The notes under the pieces are model-generated. The model was not told the origin of the DNA and made no database searches. It saw only the letters and a program-made list of their open reading frames with translations. Made by a program: the position numbers and the translations under genes. From Rhodococcus sp040643435 (GTDB lineage Bacteria; Actinomycetota; Actinomycetes; Mycobacteriales; Mycobacteriaceae), in assembly GCF_040643435.1 (NCBI RefSeq), contig NZ_JBEYUH010000006.1, positions 124,001 to 188,000 of the forward strand: 64,000 nucleotides of DNA. Direction: 5' to 3'. Position 1 is the stretch's first letter, and every line of letters starts with the position of its first letter. This document shows, piece by piece, positions 34,082 through 42,872 of this stretch.

Positions 34082-34699
34082 ATGACGGGGGACCTGTGGT
34101 ATGGCCTCGCTGCGGAGGTGGAGCAAGTCGACGTGCAGGCCGGGCGCGCCCTGCGCAAAGCATTGGCCGGGCACGCGGCTCCGATGAGGGTGCAGGTTGC
34201 CGGGCGCGCGGGTACCGGTCGGGCAGTGGTCGAGGCACGAGTGCGAGAGGCGCTGTCCACCGAGGCGGACGCCGGCCCGCTCGTCGTCAGGGTGACGGTC
34301 GATGCACCCGACGCTCCCGACCCGGTGCTCGACGCCGATCTCGTCGTCTACGTCGTGCCCCGCCGCCTGGAACCGGCAGTTGCGCACCCTGCCGACCGTG
34401 CCGCGCTCGCTGCCGTCGATCCTCGACGGGTCGTCCTCGTGGTGTCCGGTGAGGGTGATGTCGCCGAGTATGCGACCGTCGTCGACGCGATGGGGATAGC
34501 GCGGGAACAGGCGGTCGCGCTCGGCGACGATCCGCTTCTCGGGGAGCGGATCGCCGCGCGCACGGCTCTCGCCCGCGACCTGCGCGACGAGGAACTCGCC
34601 CGGGTCGCCGCCGGAATCCCGGCCTCGCCGCGCGTACGGGAACTCGTCGAACAGGTCTTGGACCTCGTGAACCCCGCATGCGCCCCGGGGCAATGGTGA
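34082..34699 (+). CDS. Conserved hypothetical protein with a degenerate P-loop (Rv0209-like position)
   Basis: A 205-residue soluble protein of unknown function. VAGRAGTGRAVVEA near residue 40 resembles a P-loop (GxxGxGK) with Arg in place of the Lys. The following VVRVTVDAPDAP...LDADLVVYVVPRR looks like a switch/G3 region of GTPase-type folds. ATG 34082 follows GGGGGATC. It overlaps the next gene by 7 bases, so the two are translated together. I recall hypothetical genes at the same position between trmB and pckA in M. tuberculosis. A dynamin-like or GTPase-derived partner is only an inference. Confidence 0.65.
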   Translation: MTGDLWYGLAAEVEQVDVQAGRALRKALAGHAAPMRVQVAGRAGTGRAVVEARVREALSTEADAGPLVVRVTVDAPDAPDPVLDADLVVYVVPRRLEPAVAHPADRAALAAVDPRRVVLVVSGEGDVAEYATVVDAMGIAREQAVALGDDPLLGERIAARTALARDLRDEELARVAAGIPASPRVRELVEQVLDLVNPACAPGQW

Positions 34700-36033
34700 A
34701 CGCAGCCGACGATGTAATACGCCGATGGAACCCGCGCGGATGGATACAGCTGCACGAGCCACCCGCGACCGGTGTTCGGGTCGTCGGAGTGCCGGGCTCC
34801 GGGGCGGGCACATTGGCGTCGGAACTGCGGCAACTGGGCGGGATCGACATCGTGAACGGCGGACGTGCGGCCGTCACGCTCGTCGTGCTCGAACCGTCGG
34901 CCGTGATCGGGCGAACCGAGATCGAACTCGTGCGTATCGCAGCCACCGAGTCGACCGAAGTGGTGTGCGCCCTCACGGGGATCGACCGCGTTCCCGGCCG
35001 GCGTGCGATTCGCGACGCCGACATCGAGATCCTGCATCGGCACGCACCGTGGCTGATGCGAGTCGTAGTGCTGTCCCTGTCTGCGGACGCGGCGCGGCGC
35101 GCACGGGAGCCGCTCGGCCGCGACGAGGCAGGAATCGCCGATCTGCGGGACGTCCTGATCGCAGCCGTCCGGGCCACGCACGACCCGCGACGCGCACGTT
35201 CTGCGGTCGTCGCGGCCACACGGCTGATGATCGACGAGGAGATCGAACGTCTGGCCGCGGAGGACGACGAAGCGGACCTGCGTGCGGAACGCGCACGTCT
35301 CGCCACCGCTGCCCCTCCTTCGACACCCGGTCCCGACGTGCGCAGGCTGCAGGTGATGCTGTTGCAGAACCTCGCGATCGGAGTGCGGGCCGCGTCCACC
35401 GCGACTCTCGAAGTACTCGAGACCGCAGGCGTGGACGAGGCGGTCCGGATGATCGACTCCCGTGTCGATGACCTGCGCGCGAGGCTCGTCCACGAGATGG
35501 GACGGCTCGCGCCGGGCATCGAGGCGCCGGAGATCACGCGGACGCCACGCCCGGCCGATGCCGCACGTTCGCTGGAGGACACGCTGACGCTGGTGTTCGG
35601 AGCTTCGGCGGGTGCGGGTCTCGGGAGGTTGCTCGTCACCCCCTTCGGGAACCTGCCGGGCTGGATGTCGCTGGTGGTCGCGCTGGTATGTGCGGTCCCG
35701 GCCGCGGGCTGGCTGATGCGGATCCGGCGGCGCATCGCGTACCGGGAACGGATGCGCCGTTGGATCACCGACGAGTTCGCCACCGTGCGCGCGGAGCTCG
35801 ACACCTGGGTCCGCACCAGCATTCACGAGGCCGAAGTGCAGTTCGCCGCCGGCTCGGCCGCCGCCCGCGACCGATGTGCGACCCGCGTGCGCGAGCGGGT
35901 CGCTGCCCTCGATGGGGAGATCGCTCGTCGCCGCGGAGAACGGCGTGCGCGCGTCGCGGCGTGTGAACGCGACTCGAGGGCGCTCGGGCACGCGCCGGAA
36001 CCGCGTGGCGTCGCTGCGCGTCCAACCGCATAG
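34693..36033 (+). CDS. Conserved hypothetical membrane protein with a degenerate P-loop (Rv0210-like position)
   Basis: A 446-residue protein. VVGVPGSGAGTLASEL near residue 33 is P-loop-like, but the Lys of GxGKT is Ala. A long helical region (about 120-280) leads to two hydrophobic helices near residues 300-340 (LVFGASAGAGLG... and SLVVALVCAVPAAGWLM), then a highly charged helical tail. The layout of a GTPase-like head, helical bundle and membrane hairpin recalls bacterial dynamin-like proteins, but nucleotide binding is doubtful. Starts inside the stop region of the preceding gene (7-bp overlap). Confidence 0.65.
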   Translation: MVNAADDVIRRWNPRGWIQLHEPPATGVRVVGVPGSGAGTLASELRQLGGIDIVNGGRAAVTLVVLEPSAVIGRTEIELVRIAATESTEVVCALTGIDRVPGRRAIRDADIEILHRHAPWLMRVVVLSLSADAARRAREPLGRDEAGIADLRDVLIAAVRATHDPRRARSAVVAATRLMIDEEIERLAAEDDEADLRAERARLATAAPPSTPGPDVRRLQVMLLQNLAIGVRAASTATLEVLETAGVDEAVRMIDSRVDDLRARLVHEMGRLAPGIEAPEITRTPRPADAARSLEDTLTLVFGASAGAGLGRLLVTPFGNLPGWMSLVVALVCAVPAAGWLMRIRRRIAYRERMRRWITDEFATVRAELDTWVRTSIHEAEVQFAAGSAAARDRCATRVRERVAALDGEIARRRGERRARVAACERDSRALGHAPEPRGVAARPTA

Positions 36034-36069
36034 GGCGACCCGGCGAGCGCCGGGGCCGGAAAGGAAACG

Positions 36070-36450
36070 ATGGCCGAACTCGCTGATGGATCGGGCGGGG
36101 CGCCCGTTCCGTCCGACGATCCGTTCGACCCCTCCGCACTCGATCCGGCAGAGGTGGCGGCGTGGGCCGATCTCTTCGGCGCGACCACCGACCTCGACGG
36201 TGACGGTGTCGCCGAGACAGTTGTCGTCGACAGCGAAAGCTGGGGCGTCGGCGACGAATGGGGTGAGGGCCTCGTCGTCGCCACCGACAGCGATCTCGAC
36301 GGCAGCTGCGACCGGCTCTCGGTGTTTGCGGACGACGGCCGTTACGGCGTCTGGGAATACCGTCGCGAGCTCGAAGGATCGGGTCGCTGGAGTCGTCTCG
36401 ACACAGGTAACCTGGAATACGACATACAACACGGAGAGGCGTCGAAGTGA
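36070..36450 (+). CDS. Small acidic protein, DUF6802-like
   Basis: A 126-residue very acidic protein. TTDLDGDGVAETVVVDS near residue 40 and ATDSDLDGSCDRLSVFADDG near 75 are two DxDxDG-type calcium-binding-like repeats, as in FG-GAP/VCBS or DUF6802 proteins. No signal peptide is seen. It follows the P-loop-like pair by 36 bases with a good GGAAAGGA ribosome site. Function unknown. Confidence 0.65.
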   Translation: MAELADGSGGAPVPSDDPFDPSALDPAEVAAWADLFGATTDLDGDGVAETVVVDSESWGVGDEWGEGLVVATDSDLDGSCDRLSVFADDGRYGVWEYRRELEGSGRWSRLDTGNLEYDIQHGEASK

Positions 36451-36561
36451 TCCATCTCCGGCTGCGCAAGTGGGGGAGGGGGCGGTATTGTGCGCGGGCT
36501 CTGAATCGTTCTTGTGATATTTCCGACCGGCCCCGAGTGACGCTGGTCGGCCTCCCGACGC

Positions 36562-36727
36562 TAACCTCTATGAAAAGGACATCCGGCGCCTACTTCGACT
36601 GTTCGGCCACGGACGATGTAGGTGGTACCCCTGCCGAGAGGGGAAAGCCCGGATCTACCACTGTCTGCGCCGCAAAGTGCAGGTCGGAGGTGGGATCCGG
36701 TTCCGGGCACACCCCAGGAGAGTTTTG
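36562..36727 (+). promoter_or_regulatory. Long structured 5' leader of pckA
   Basis: The 277-base gap before pckA holds a TAACCT box at 36562-36567, giving a possible leader of about 150 bases. A nested hairpin is visible: GTGGTA (36622-36627) with TACCAC (36656-36661), enclosing CCCCT (36628-36632) with AGGGG (36639-36643). The internal GCCCGGATC (36647-36655) can pair either with GATCCGG (36694-36700) or with TCCGGGC (36702-36708), just before the ribosome site AGGAGA at 36716. The mutually exclusive pairings look switch-like. I do not recognise a known riboswitch class. Confidence 0.4.
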
Positions 36728-38560
36728 ATGACCTCAGCGACCATTCCCGGTTTGAACGGTACCGACGACAAGATTCCGACCAAGCATGCCGAGTTGCTTG
36801 CCTGGGTCCAGGAGATTGCCGAGCTCACCCAGCCCGATCGCGTCGTATGGGCCGACGGCTCCGATGAGGAATGGGACCGTCTGACCTCTCTGCTGGTGGA
36901 AGCCGGCACCTTCACGCGTCTGAACGACGATAAGAAGCCGAACTCGTTCCTCGCGCACTCGGATCCGTCCGATGTTGCCCGCGTCGAGTCGCGCACCTTC
37001 ATCTGCTCGAAGAACGAGATCGACGCGGGCCCGACCAACAACTGGGTCGACCCCGACGAGATGCGCGCCACGATGACCGAGCTGTACCGCGGCAGCATGC
37101 GGGGACGCACCTTGTACGTGGTGCCGTTCTGCATGGGCCCGCTCGGTGCCGACGACCCGAAGCTCGGCGTCGAACTGACCGACTCGGAGTACGTCGTCGT
37201 CTCGATGCGCATCATGACCCGGATGGGCACCGCAGCGCTCGAGAAGCTCGGCACCGACCGTCCGTTCGTCAAGGCGCTGCACTCGGTGGGTGCTCCGCTC
37301 GCGCCCGGCCAGCAGGACGTTCCGTGGCCGTGCAACGACACGAAGTACATCACCCACTTCCCCGAGACCCGTGAGATCTGGAGCTTCGGCTCGGGCTACG
37401 GCGGCAACGCCCTGCTCGGCAAGAAGTGCTACTCGCTGCGGATCGCGTCGGCAATGGCTCACGACGAGGGCTGGCTCGCCGAGCACATGCTCATCCTCAA
37501 GCTCATCTCCCCCGAGGACAAGGCGTACTACGTCGCCGCGGCATTCCCGTCGGCGTGTGGCAAGACCAACCTCGCGATGATCCAGCCGACCATCCCCGGC
37601 TGGCGTGCCGAGACCCTCGGTGACGACATCGCGTGGATGCGTTTCGGCAAGGACGGCCGGCTGTACGCCGTGAACCCCGAGTTCGGCTTCTTCGGCGTTG
37701 CACCGGGCACCAGCACGGATTCGAACCCGAACGCGATGGCCACCATCGAAGCCGGCAACACCATCTACACCAACGTCGCCAAGACCGACGACGGCGACAT
37801 CTGGTGGGAGGGCATCGGCGGCGAGACCCCGGCGCACCTCACCGACTGGCTGGGCAACGACTGGACCCCCGAGTCCGGCACCAATGCCGCGCACCCGAAC
37901 TCGCGGTACTGCACCCCGATGTCGCAGTGCCCGATCCTCGCCCCCGAGTGGGACGATCCGCAGGGCGTGCCCATCTCGGCGATCCTGTTCGGCGGACGTC
38001 GTAAGACCACGGTGCCGCTCGTCAGCCAGTCCTTCGACTGGCAGCACGGCACCTTCCTCGGTGCGACGCTGTCGTCCGAGCAGACGGCCGCGGCCGAGGG
38101 CAAGGTCGGCAATGTCCGTCGTGACCCGATGGCTATGCTGCCGTTCCTCGGTTACAACGCCGGCGACTACCTGAACCACTGGATCACGCTCGGCAAGAAC
38201 GCCGACGAGGACAAGTTGCCGAAGATCTTCTACGTCAACTGGTTCCGTCGTGGCGATGACGGCCGCTTCCTGTGGCCGGGCTTCGGCGAGAACTCGCGCG
38301 TGCTCAAGTGGATCGTCGACCGTATCGAGCACAAGGCCGGCGCCCAGTCCACGCCGATCGGGTACGTGCCCACGGCCGCCGACCTGACGCTCGACGGTCT
38401 CGACGTCGATCCGGCCGACGTCGACGAGGCTCTGAAGGTCGACGTCGAGGACTGGAAGGCCGAGATCGACGGCATCGCAGAGTGGTTCGAATTCCTCGGC
38501 GAGAAGGTGCCGTCCGGCATCCGCGACGAGTTCGAGGCCCTGAAGCAGCGCCTGGGCTGA
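36728..38560 (+). CDS. pckA: Phosphoenolpyruvate carboxykinase (GTP)
   Basis: A 610-residue GTP-dependent PEPCK, the normal length for the family. AFPSACGKTNLAMI near residue 280 contains the kinase-1a P-loop with the reactive Cys. It catalyses oxaloacetate + GTP to PEP + CO2 in gluconeogenesis. ATG 36728 follows AGGAGA. The gene has a long leader with alternative pairings and ends at a strong hairpin. C4 acids from the catabolic island downstream would feed into this step, though adjacency alone does not prove a link. Confidence 0.96.
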   Translation: MTSATIPGLNGTDDKIPTKHAELLAWVQEIAELTQPDRVVWADGSDEEWDRLTSLLVEAGTFTRLNDDKKPNSFLAHSDPSDVARVESRTFICSKNEIDAGPTNNWVDPDEMRATMTELYRGSMRGRTLYVVPFCMGPLGADDPKLGVELTDSEYVVVSMRIMTRMGTAALEKLGTDRPFVKALHSVGAPLAPGQQDVPWPCNDTKYITHFPETREIWSFGSGYGGNALLGKKCYSLRIASAMAHDEGWLAEHMLILKLISPEDKAYYVAAAFPSACGKTNLAMIQPTIPGWRAETLGDDIAWMRFGKDGRLYAVNPEFGFFGVAPGTSTDSNPNAMATIEAGNTIYTNVAKTDDGDIWWEGIGGETPAHLTDWLGNDWTPESGTNAAHPNSRYCTPMSQCPILAPEWDDPQGVPISAILFGGRRKTTVPLVSQSFDWQHGTFLGATLSSEQTAAAEGKVGNVRRDPMAMLPFLGYNAGDYLNHWITLGKNADEDKLPKIFYVNWFRRGDDGRFLWPGFGENSRVLKWIVDRIEHKAGAQSTPIGYVPTAADLTLDGLDVDPADVDEALKVDVEDWKAEIDGIAEWFEFLGEKVPSGIRDEFEALKQRLG

Positions 38561-38574
38561 ACTGTCCCGTAACG

Positions 38575-38613
38575 ACGAATGCCGCTTCCGGCTCGACCGG
38601 AGGCGGCATTCGT
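38575..38613 (+). terminator. pckA terminator
   Basis: A 17-bp stem (38575-38591 with 38597-38613, one G-U pair) and a CTCGA loop start 14 bases after the pckA stop. It marks the left edge of the catabolic island. Confidence 0.8.
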
Positions 38614-38637
38614 GCATTCAGGGGACGGCTCTAATTC

Positions 38638-38730
38638 CCATATTGTGAAGCTGATCGGCTGATTCGTGCCACATTGCGATTGTTTGTAACAATCGCTTCA
38701 CACTATGGATTCACGATTCCCGCAATATGG
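38638..38730. promoter_or_regulatory. Four CCAYATTGYG-like elements around a 21-bp palindrome, upstream of the first catabolic operon
   Basis: Plus-strand copies are CCATATTGTG at 38638 and CCACATTGCG at 38669. Minus-strand copies are CCATAGTGTG ending at 38708 and CCATATTGCG ending at 38730, exactly 22 bp apart. Between them GCGATTGTT-TGT-AACAATCGC (38676-38696) is a perfect palindrome with 9-bp arms. The segments 38638-38651 and 38695-38708 are inverted repeats matching at 13 of 14 positions. Similar pairs occur at 42799-42834 and 52266-52301, so a shared regulator, perhaps the local IclR protein, is inferred. Confidence 0.6.
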
Positions 38731-38773
38731 TTCCTGAGCATCGCGCTCGGACAGCCACAAATGCGAGGAAATC

Positions 38774-39454
38774 ATGACCGTCGATTGGAACGAAGAAGTA
38801 GCCGGCATCCGCGCCCTGCGCGCGTCGAGGACTCGGATCGGGGCGGGCGAGAACCCGGCCGTCGTCGTGGTGGACTTCCAGAAGGCGTTCACTCAACACG
38901 AGAAGTGCGGATCCACCGCACTCGACGCCGTGACCCACACTGCCGAACTCCTCGACGCCGCACGTGCCGCGCAGGTGCCTGTGGTCTTCCTCGTCGTGAT
39001 TCTCGACTCCCTCGACGACCGGATGCTCGCGCAGCGCGTGCGATCGAGCCTGACCGAGGTCTGTGAGCGCGGAAATCCCTGGACGGAGATGCACCCGCTC
39101 CTCCCGGTCGCCGACACCGACCACGTCGTGGAGAAGACGGTGGCGAGCGGCTTCTACGAGACCAGGCTGCACGAGCTGCTGCAGTCGCTCGAGGTCGACG
39201 AGATCATCATGACCGGAACCAGTACGAGCGGTTGCGTCCGCGCCACCGTCGTCGATGCCGCCTACCGCAACTACCGGGTGAGCGTCGTCGAGGAGTGCGT
39301 GGACGACTTCCGGACACTGTCCGGAGAAGTCGCGCTGTGGGACATGCAGGACCGCTACGCCGATGTCGTCACCAAGGACGAGACGATGGAGCGACTTGCC
39401 GCGCTGGCGCGGGAACGCTCCGCGCATGGCGTCGCCGCGGGGCGGCCGTCGTGA
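38774..39454 (+). CDS. Isochorismatase-fold amidohydrolase (N-carbamoylsarcosine amidase-like)
   Basis: A 226-residue cysteine hydrolase. The triad is Asp34 (VVVDFQKAF), Lys121 (EKTVASGFYET) and Cys154 (TSTSGCVRATV), with spacing close to N-carbamoylsarcosine amidase. These enzymes hydrolyse carbamoyl or amide groups with release of ammonia. It is the first gene of the catabolic island, followed with a 4-bp overlap by a PuuE-like gene. A second amidase of the same fold is at 57279. The likely substrate is a half-amide or ureido acid produced by the ring-opening hydrolases. Confidence 0.85.
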   Translation: MTVDWNEEVAGIRALRASRTRIGAGENPAVVVVDFQKAFTQHEKCGSTALDAVTHTAELLDAARAAQVPVVFLVVILDSLDDRMLAQRVRSSLTEVCERGNPWTEMHPLLPVADTDHVVEKTVASGFYETRLHELLQSLEVDEIIMTGTSTSGCVRATVVDAAYRNYRVSVVEECVDDFRTLSGEVALWDMQDRYADVVTKDETMERLAALARERSAHGVAAGRPS

Positions 39455-40377
39455 TCTCCCCGGAAGAGCGCCTCGTCTACAGTCCCATCACTGATCGGCC
39501 GCGGGTCACATGGCCCGACGGTAAGACCGTTGCCGTCTGGCACGCTCCGAACGTCGAGCACTACGACTTCGTCGCGCCCGGGGGCGGTGGACCCACCGGC
39601 CGTGCACCCAGCCCGGACCCTCAGCACTATTTCCACCGCGAGTTCGGAAACCGCGTGGGCTTCTGGCGGATGCTCCGCGCGATCGACGCATACGAGATCC
39701 CGTCCACCGTTTCGCTCTCACTGGTCGTTCTCGAGGAGTTCCCCGAGATCCGTGATGCGATGGCAGAGCGGAACTGGGAGATCATGAGTCACGGCATCTC
39801 CAACCTGCGACCGCTGTTCGGGCTCACGCCCGAGCAGGAGAACGAGTTCTATCGCCTCAATCAGGCTCTCGCGCAGAAGTATTGGGGAAAGCCGATCAAG
39901 GGCATGCTCGGGCCGCGAGTGTCCGGGACCGATGCCACCTGCGACCTCATGGCCGAACACGGGATGATCTACCACGCGGACTGGATCCACGACGAACAAC
40001 CGCGACCGCTCCGCACCACCGGCGAGAGCAAGCTGGTGTCGATCCCGTACAGCTTCATGCTCAACGACTTTCCGATCGTCACCACCCGCAACCACACCGG
40101 GCGGTTCTTCGCCGATCAGGCAAAGGCGCAGGTGAGTCGCCTGCTGCAGGATGCCGAGGAGGACGGTCAGGCTCGCGTGACATGCGTGGCCACCCATCCG
40201 TTCGTCTCGGGACAACCGCACATGATCCGGTACATCGAGGAGATCTTCGACTTCCTGCGCAGCGACCCCCGGATCTGGATCGCCACAGCCGAAGAAATCA
40301 GCGAATACTACATCGAACACTTCTACGACGAGCAGGTCGCACACGCTGCCGCTCTCGCAGGTGAGGTCCAGGCATGA
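39451..40377 (+). CDS. Polysaccharide deacetylase-fold hydrolase, PuuE/cyclic-imide-hydrolase-like
   Basis: A 308-residue NodB-fold protein resembling allantoinase PuuE rather than sugar deacetylases. Landmarks are NWEIMSHGISN with His114, GPRVSGTDATCDLMAEHG, and IPYSFMLNDFPI (compare the PYTLDxNDMRF segment of PuuE). PuuE-type enzymes open cyclic amides or imides such as allantoin, and a bacterial cyclic imide hydrolase belongs to the same group. The GTG start overlaps the upstream stop (GTGA). The next gene is a diverged paralogue. Confidence 0.78.
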   Translation: MISPEERLVYSPITDRPRVTWPDGKTVAVWHAPNVEHYDFVAPGGGGPTGRAPSPDPQHYFHREFGNRVGFWRMLRAIDAYEIPSTVSLSLVVLEEFPEIRDAMAERNWEIMSHGISNLRPLFGLTPEQENEFYRLNQALAQKYWGKPIKGMLGPRVSGTDATCDLMAEHGMIYHADWIHDEQPRPLRTTGESKLVSIPYSFMLNDFPIVTTRNHTGRFFADQAKAQVSRLLQDAEEDGQARVTCVATHPFVSGQPHMIRYIEEIFDFLRSDPRIWIATAEEISEYYIEHFYDEQVAHAAALAGEVQA

Positions 40378-41306
40378 TAATCGACGCTACCCGCAAGTTG
40401 ATCGAGAATCCTTCCGATGCAGTAGTTTTTGCTCCGAATGTCACCATCACTCATGACGGGTTGCGGCCACCGCTCGTACTACCCGCCGGCAAGAAGCTGG
40501 CGGTGAGCCTGCTGCTCCATGCGCCGCAATATCAGGACACGATCGAGGCGGGTGACTTCGGGCCGGGGTACATCGCCGGCGGTGTCGGGCGAGAGGCCAA
40601 CCCGCCCAAGGGGCAGGTCGCACGACTGTCCCAGTGGGATTTCGGGCTCACCGTCGGGATCTTCCGTCTGCTGTCCATCGCGGAGAAGCACGGCGTGCCG
40701 GCGGCGGTCGCGCTCGACGAGTACGGCGTGACCCGCAAGCCCGGACTCGCGCGCGCCGTCGCACCCCGTGCCGCCGAGATCGTCTGTCGGGGCCGCGCGG
40801 CAACGCTCGTGGTGAGTCCGCAGATGTCGGAAGAACAGGAGCGGTCCTACATCCGGGAGTCGAAGGCGTCCGTCGAGACTGCCACCGGTTCCACGGTGGC
40901 AGGGTGGTTCTCCCCCGAGAGATGCCAGTCGCAGAGGACTCCGCGCCTGCTCGCCGAGGAGGGCTTCGCGTGGTTCGGCGACTGGCCCGCCGACGAACGT
41001 CCGGTTCCGCTCGACGGCGCCGCAAACGGGCTCACGGCAGTGCCTTTCGGTCTGGAAACCGAGGACATGTTCGCGATGTACACGCGCAACCTTCCGTATC
41101 TCTCGTACGAGGACCTCGTCGACGAGACGGTGGACCAACTCGTCGCGGATGCAGACATCGTCGGTGGCAGGTTCCTCGGATTGAACTGGTTCGGTTGGGT
41201 TCTGGGTCAGGCATGTTACGCCGACGTCGCCGATCGCCTGCTCGGCCGACTGGCCTCCCGTGACGACGTGCTGTTCGTGACGCCGGCACAGGCGGCGGAG
41301 CTCTGA
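40374..41306 (+). CDS. Diverged PuuE-like paralogue, possibly inactive subunit
   Basis: A 310-residue paralogue of the preceding protein. The shared pattern includes FWRML/IFRLL helices, a (L/V)-x-E-(E/H)-G segment before WF(G)DW and VPFGLETEDMF in place of PYSFMLNDFPI. The SHG motif reads CRG (Arg139 where the first copy has His114), so a key residue is lost. ATG overlaps the upstream stop (ATGA). A heteromeric partner of the first copy, or an enzyme with a shifted mechanism, is possible. Confidence 0.7.
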   Translation: MIIDATRKLIENPSDAVVFAPNVTITHDGLRPPLVLPAGKKLAVSLLLHAPQYQDTIEAGDFGPGYIAGGVGREANPPKGQVARLSQWDFGLTVGIFRLLSIAEKHGVPAAVALDEYGVTRKPGLARAVAPRAAEIVCRGRAATLVVSPQMSEEQERSYIRESKASVETATGSTVAGWFSPERCQSQRTPRLLAEEGFAWFGDWPADERPVPLDGAANGLTAVPFGLETEDMFAMYTRNLPYLSYEDLVDETVDQLVADADIVGGRFLGLNWFGWVLGQACYADVADRLLGRLASRDDVLFVTPAQAAEL

Positions 41307-41341
41307 GCGCCCCCGCAGCGGGGCGATCGACGAAGCGGCCG

Positions 41342-42724
41342 GTGGGGCAGGGGGAGTCCCTGCCCCGCTCGTTCGCGTTCGCCCTCGGCTCCGGAACGAT
41401 TCTGCAGGGTTTCAATTCGGCACTGATCGCGGTCGCGCTGGTGTCGATCGCGCAGCACTTCGGTGATTCATCGTCGTTGCCGTGGTTGATCTCGTCGATG
41501 TACATCGCGGCTGCGGTGGGAGCTCCGGTTGCGGGCCGGCTGTGCGACGTCTTCGGTGCACGTCGCATCTATCTCTGGGGCCTGGCGATCGTCGCGGTGG
41601 CGACGTTCGCCGGACCCTTCCTGCCATCGACCGGATGGTTGATCGCGGATCGGGTTCTGCTGGGTCTAGGTGCTTCGGCTCAGTTCCCGGCCGCCATGGC
41701 ATTGATCCGCCGGATCGCGGCGGAGCGGAGCGCCTCTCCGGCCTCCGCGCTCGGCGTGATCGCCGTCTGCGGCCAGACCAGTGCTGCACTCGGACCCGCG
41801 CTCGGTGGTCTCGTCGTCGCCGGCATGGGCTGGCAGGGCATCTTCTGGATCAATGTTCCACTGCTGCTCAATTCGGCGTGGTGGGTGTGGCGCGTGGTAC
41901 CTGCGGACCCGCCGCGCACCGATCGGCCGGGCATACGCCGCACCGTGCGCGACCTCGATCCGCTCGGTATGGCACTGTTCGTCACTACCCTGCTGAGCCT
42001 GCTGGTCTTCCTGATCGAATCGACCGAGCGGATGATCTGGCCGTTGCTACTCGTGACGATCGCCGCTGCGGGACTCTTCGTCCTGCGGGAATCCCGCGCC
42101 CGCACACCGTTCGTCGACGTCCGGCTGCTCGCGCGGTATCCGGCGCTGTCCCTGACATGCATGAGGGGGATGACGACTTTCACGGCCTTCTACTGCGTGT
42201 TCTACGGAATGCCGGTGTGGTTCGAGGCGGGACGGGACCTGGGGCCTGTGATGTCGGGCCTGCTCATGTTCCCGATCTTCGGGGTCGGGGTGCTCGGGAC
42301 GATGGCCGCCACGAGAATGTCCCGGCGATGCTCACCCCGCTGGCTCCTGCTCATCGGCTCTGCGGCGTTCCTCGTGGCCGGGGCGGTGATGGCGGGCGTC
42401 CTGGATGCGTCCAGCCCGATCTGGCTGCTGGTCCTCGTCGGCGTGCTGCTCGGAATACCGAACGGGTTCAACAATCTCGGCAATCAACTCGTGTTGCACG
42501 AATCCGTGCCGACCTCGCATGCCGGCAGTGTCAGTGGTGTGTACCGCACTGCACAGTTCGTCGGCGCGAACTTCTCTGCAGTGATCGTCGCGTACACGGT
42601 TGGTACAGCCGACAGCGGCGCCGCCGCGCCGTCGTTGACCGCCTTGGGTGTCGTGGTCGGCGCAATCGGCATGGCTCTGTGCCTGGGAAATGTCGTTGCG
42701 TTGATCTCCGCTCGGCGCAACTAG
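41342..42724 (+). CDS. MFS transporter, DHA2-like with about 14 helices
   Basis: A 460-residue permease with about 14 hydrophobic segments. GRLCDVFGARRIYLWG near residue 60 is the loop 2-3 motif A, and ALGPALGGLVV near 152 is the antiporter motif C region. The drug:H+ antiporter type suggests export, perhaps of substrate or a toxic intermediate. The start is GTG 41342; no better codon lies in frame after the upstream stop at 41306. Last gene of the first catabolic operon, followed by a 148-bp gap with operator-like repeats. Confidence 0.82.
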   Translation: MGQGESLPRSFAFALGSGTILQGFNSALIAVALVSIAQHFGDSSSLPWLISSMYIAAAVGAPVAGRLCDVFGARRIYLWGLAIVAVATFAGPFLPSTGWLIADRVLLGLGASAQFPAAMALIRRIAAERSASPASALGVIAVCGQTSAALGPALGGLVVAGMGWQGIFWINVPLLLNSAWWVWRVVPADPPRTDRPGIRRTVRDLDPLGMALFVTTLLSLLVFLIESTERMIWPLLLVTIAAAGLFVLRESRARTPFVDVRLLARYPALSLTCMRGMTTFTAFYCVFYGMPVWFEAGRDLGPVMSGLLMFPIFGVGVLGTMAATRMSRRCSPRWLLLIGSAAFLVAGAVMAGVLDASSPIWLLVLVGVLLGIPNGFNNLGNQLVLHESVPTSHAGSVSGVYRTAQFVGANFSAVIVAYTVGTADSGAAAPSLTALGVVVGAIGMALCLGNVVALISARRN

Positions 42725-42798
42725 TGGAACGCGATGTGACCTGCGCAAAAGCAGTTATTGCGCGGAAGTAAACATTACGTCTCGGATGTTCGTCTCTG

Positions 42799-42834
42799 CC
42801 ACATCGTGATGTAGAAATATCCACATAGCGGCAA
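42799..42834. promoter_or_regulatory. Pair of CCAYATNGYG elements, 22 bp apart, upstream of the methyltransferase/transporter operon
   Basis: CCACATCGTG at 42799 and CCACATAGCG at 42821 are direct repeats spaced 22 bp, two helical turns. They lie 39-74 bases before the GTG start at 42873. The spacing equals that of the pairs at 38708/38730 and 52266/52288. Confidence 0.55.
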
Positions 42835-42872
42835 TCAGATCCGCACCATCTCATTCGGATTCGGAGGATCCC

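Noticed and set aside
36447..36728. A short plus-strand frame in the pckA leader ending on the pckA start codon
   Set aside because: No ribosome site, no conserved features, and the same bases form hairpins. It is better explained as untranslated leader, although a regulatory short peptide from ATG 36570 cannot be fully excluded.
36734..38617. A 627-codon minus-strand frame over pckA
   Set aside because: Antisense shadow; pckA is certain, and the minus-strand product shows no family features.
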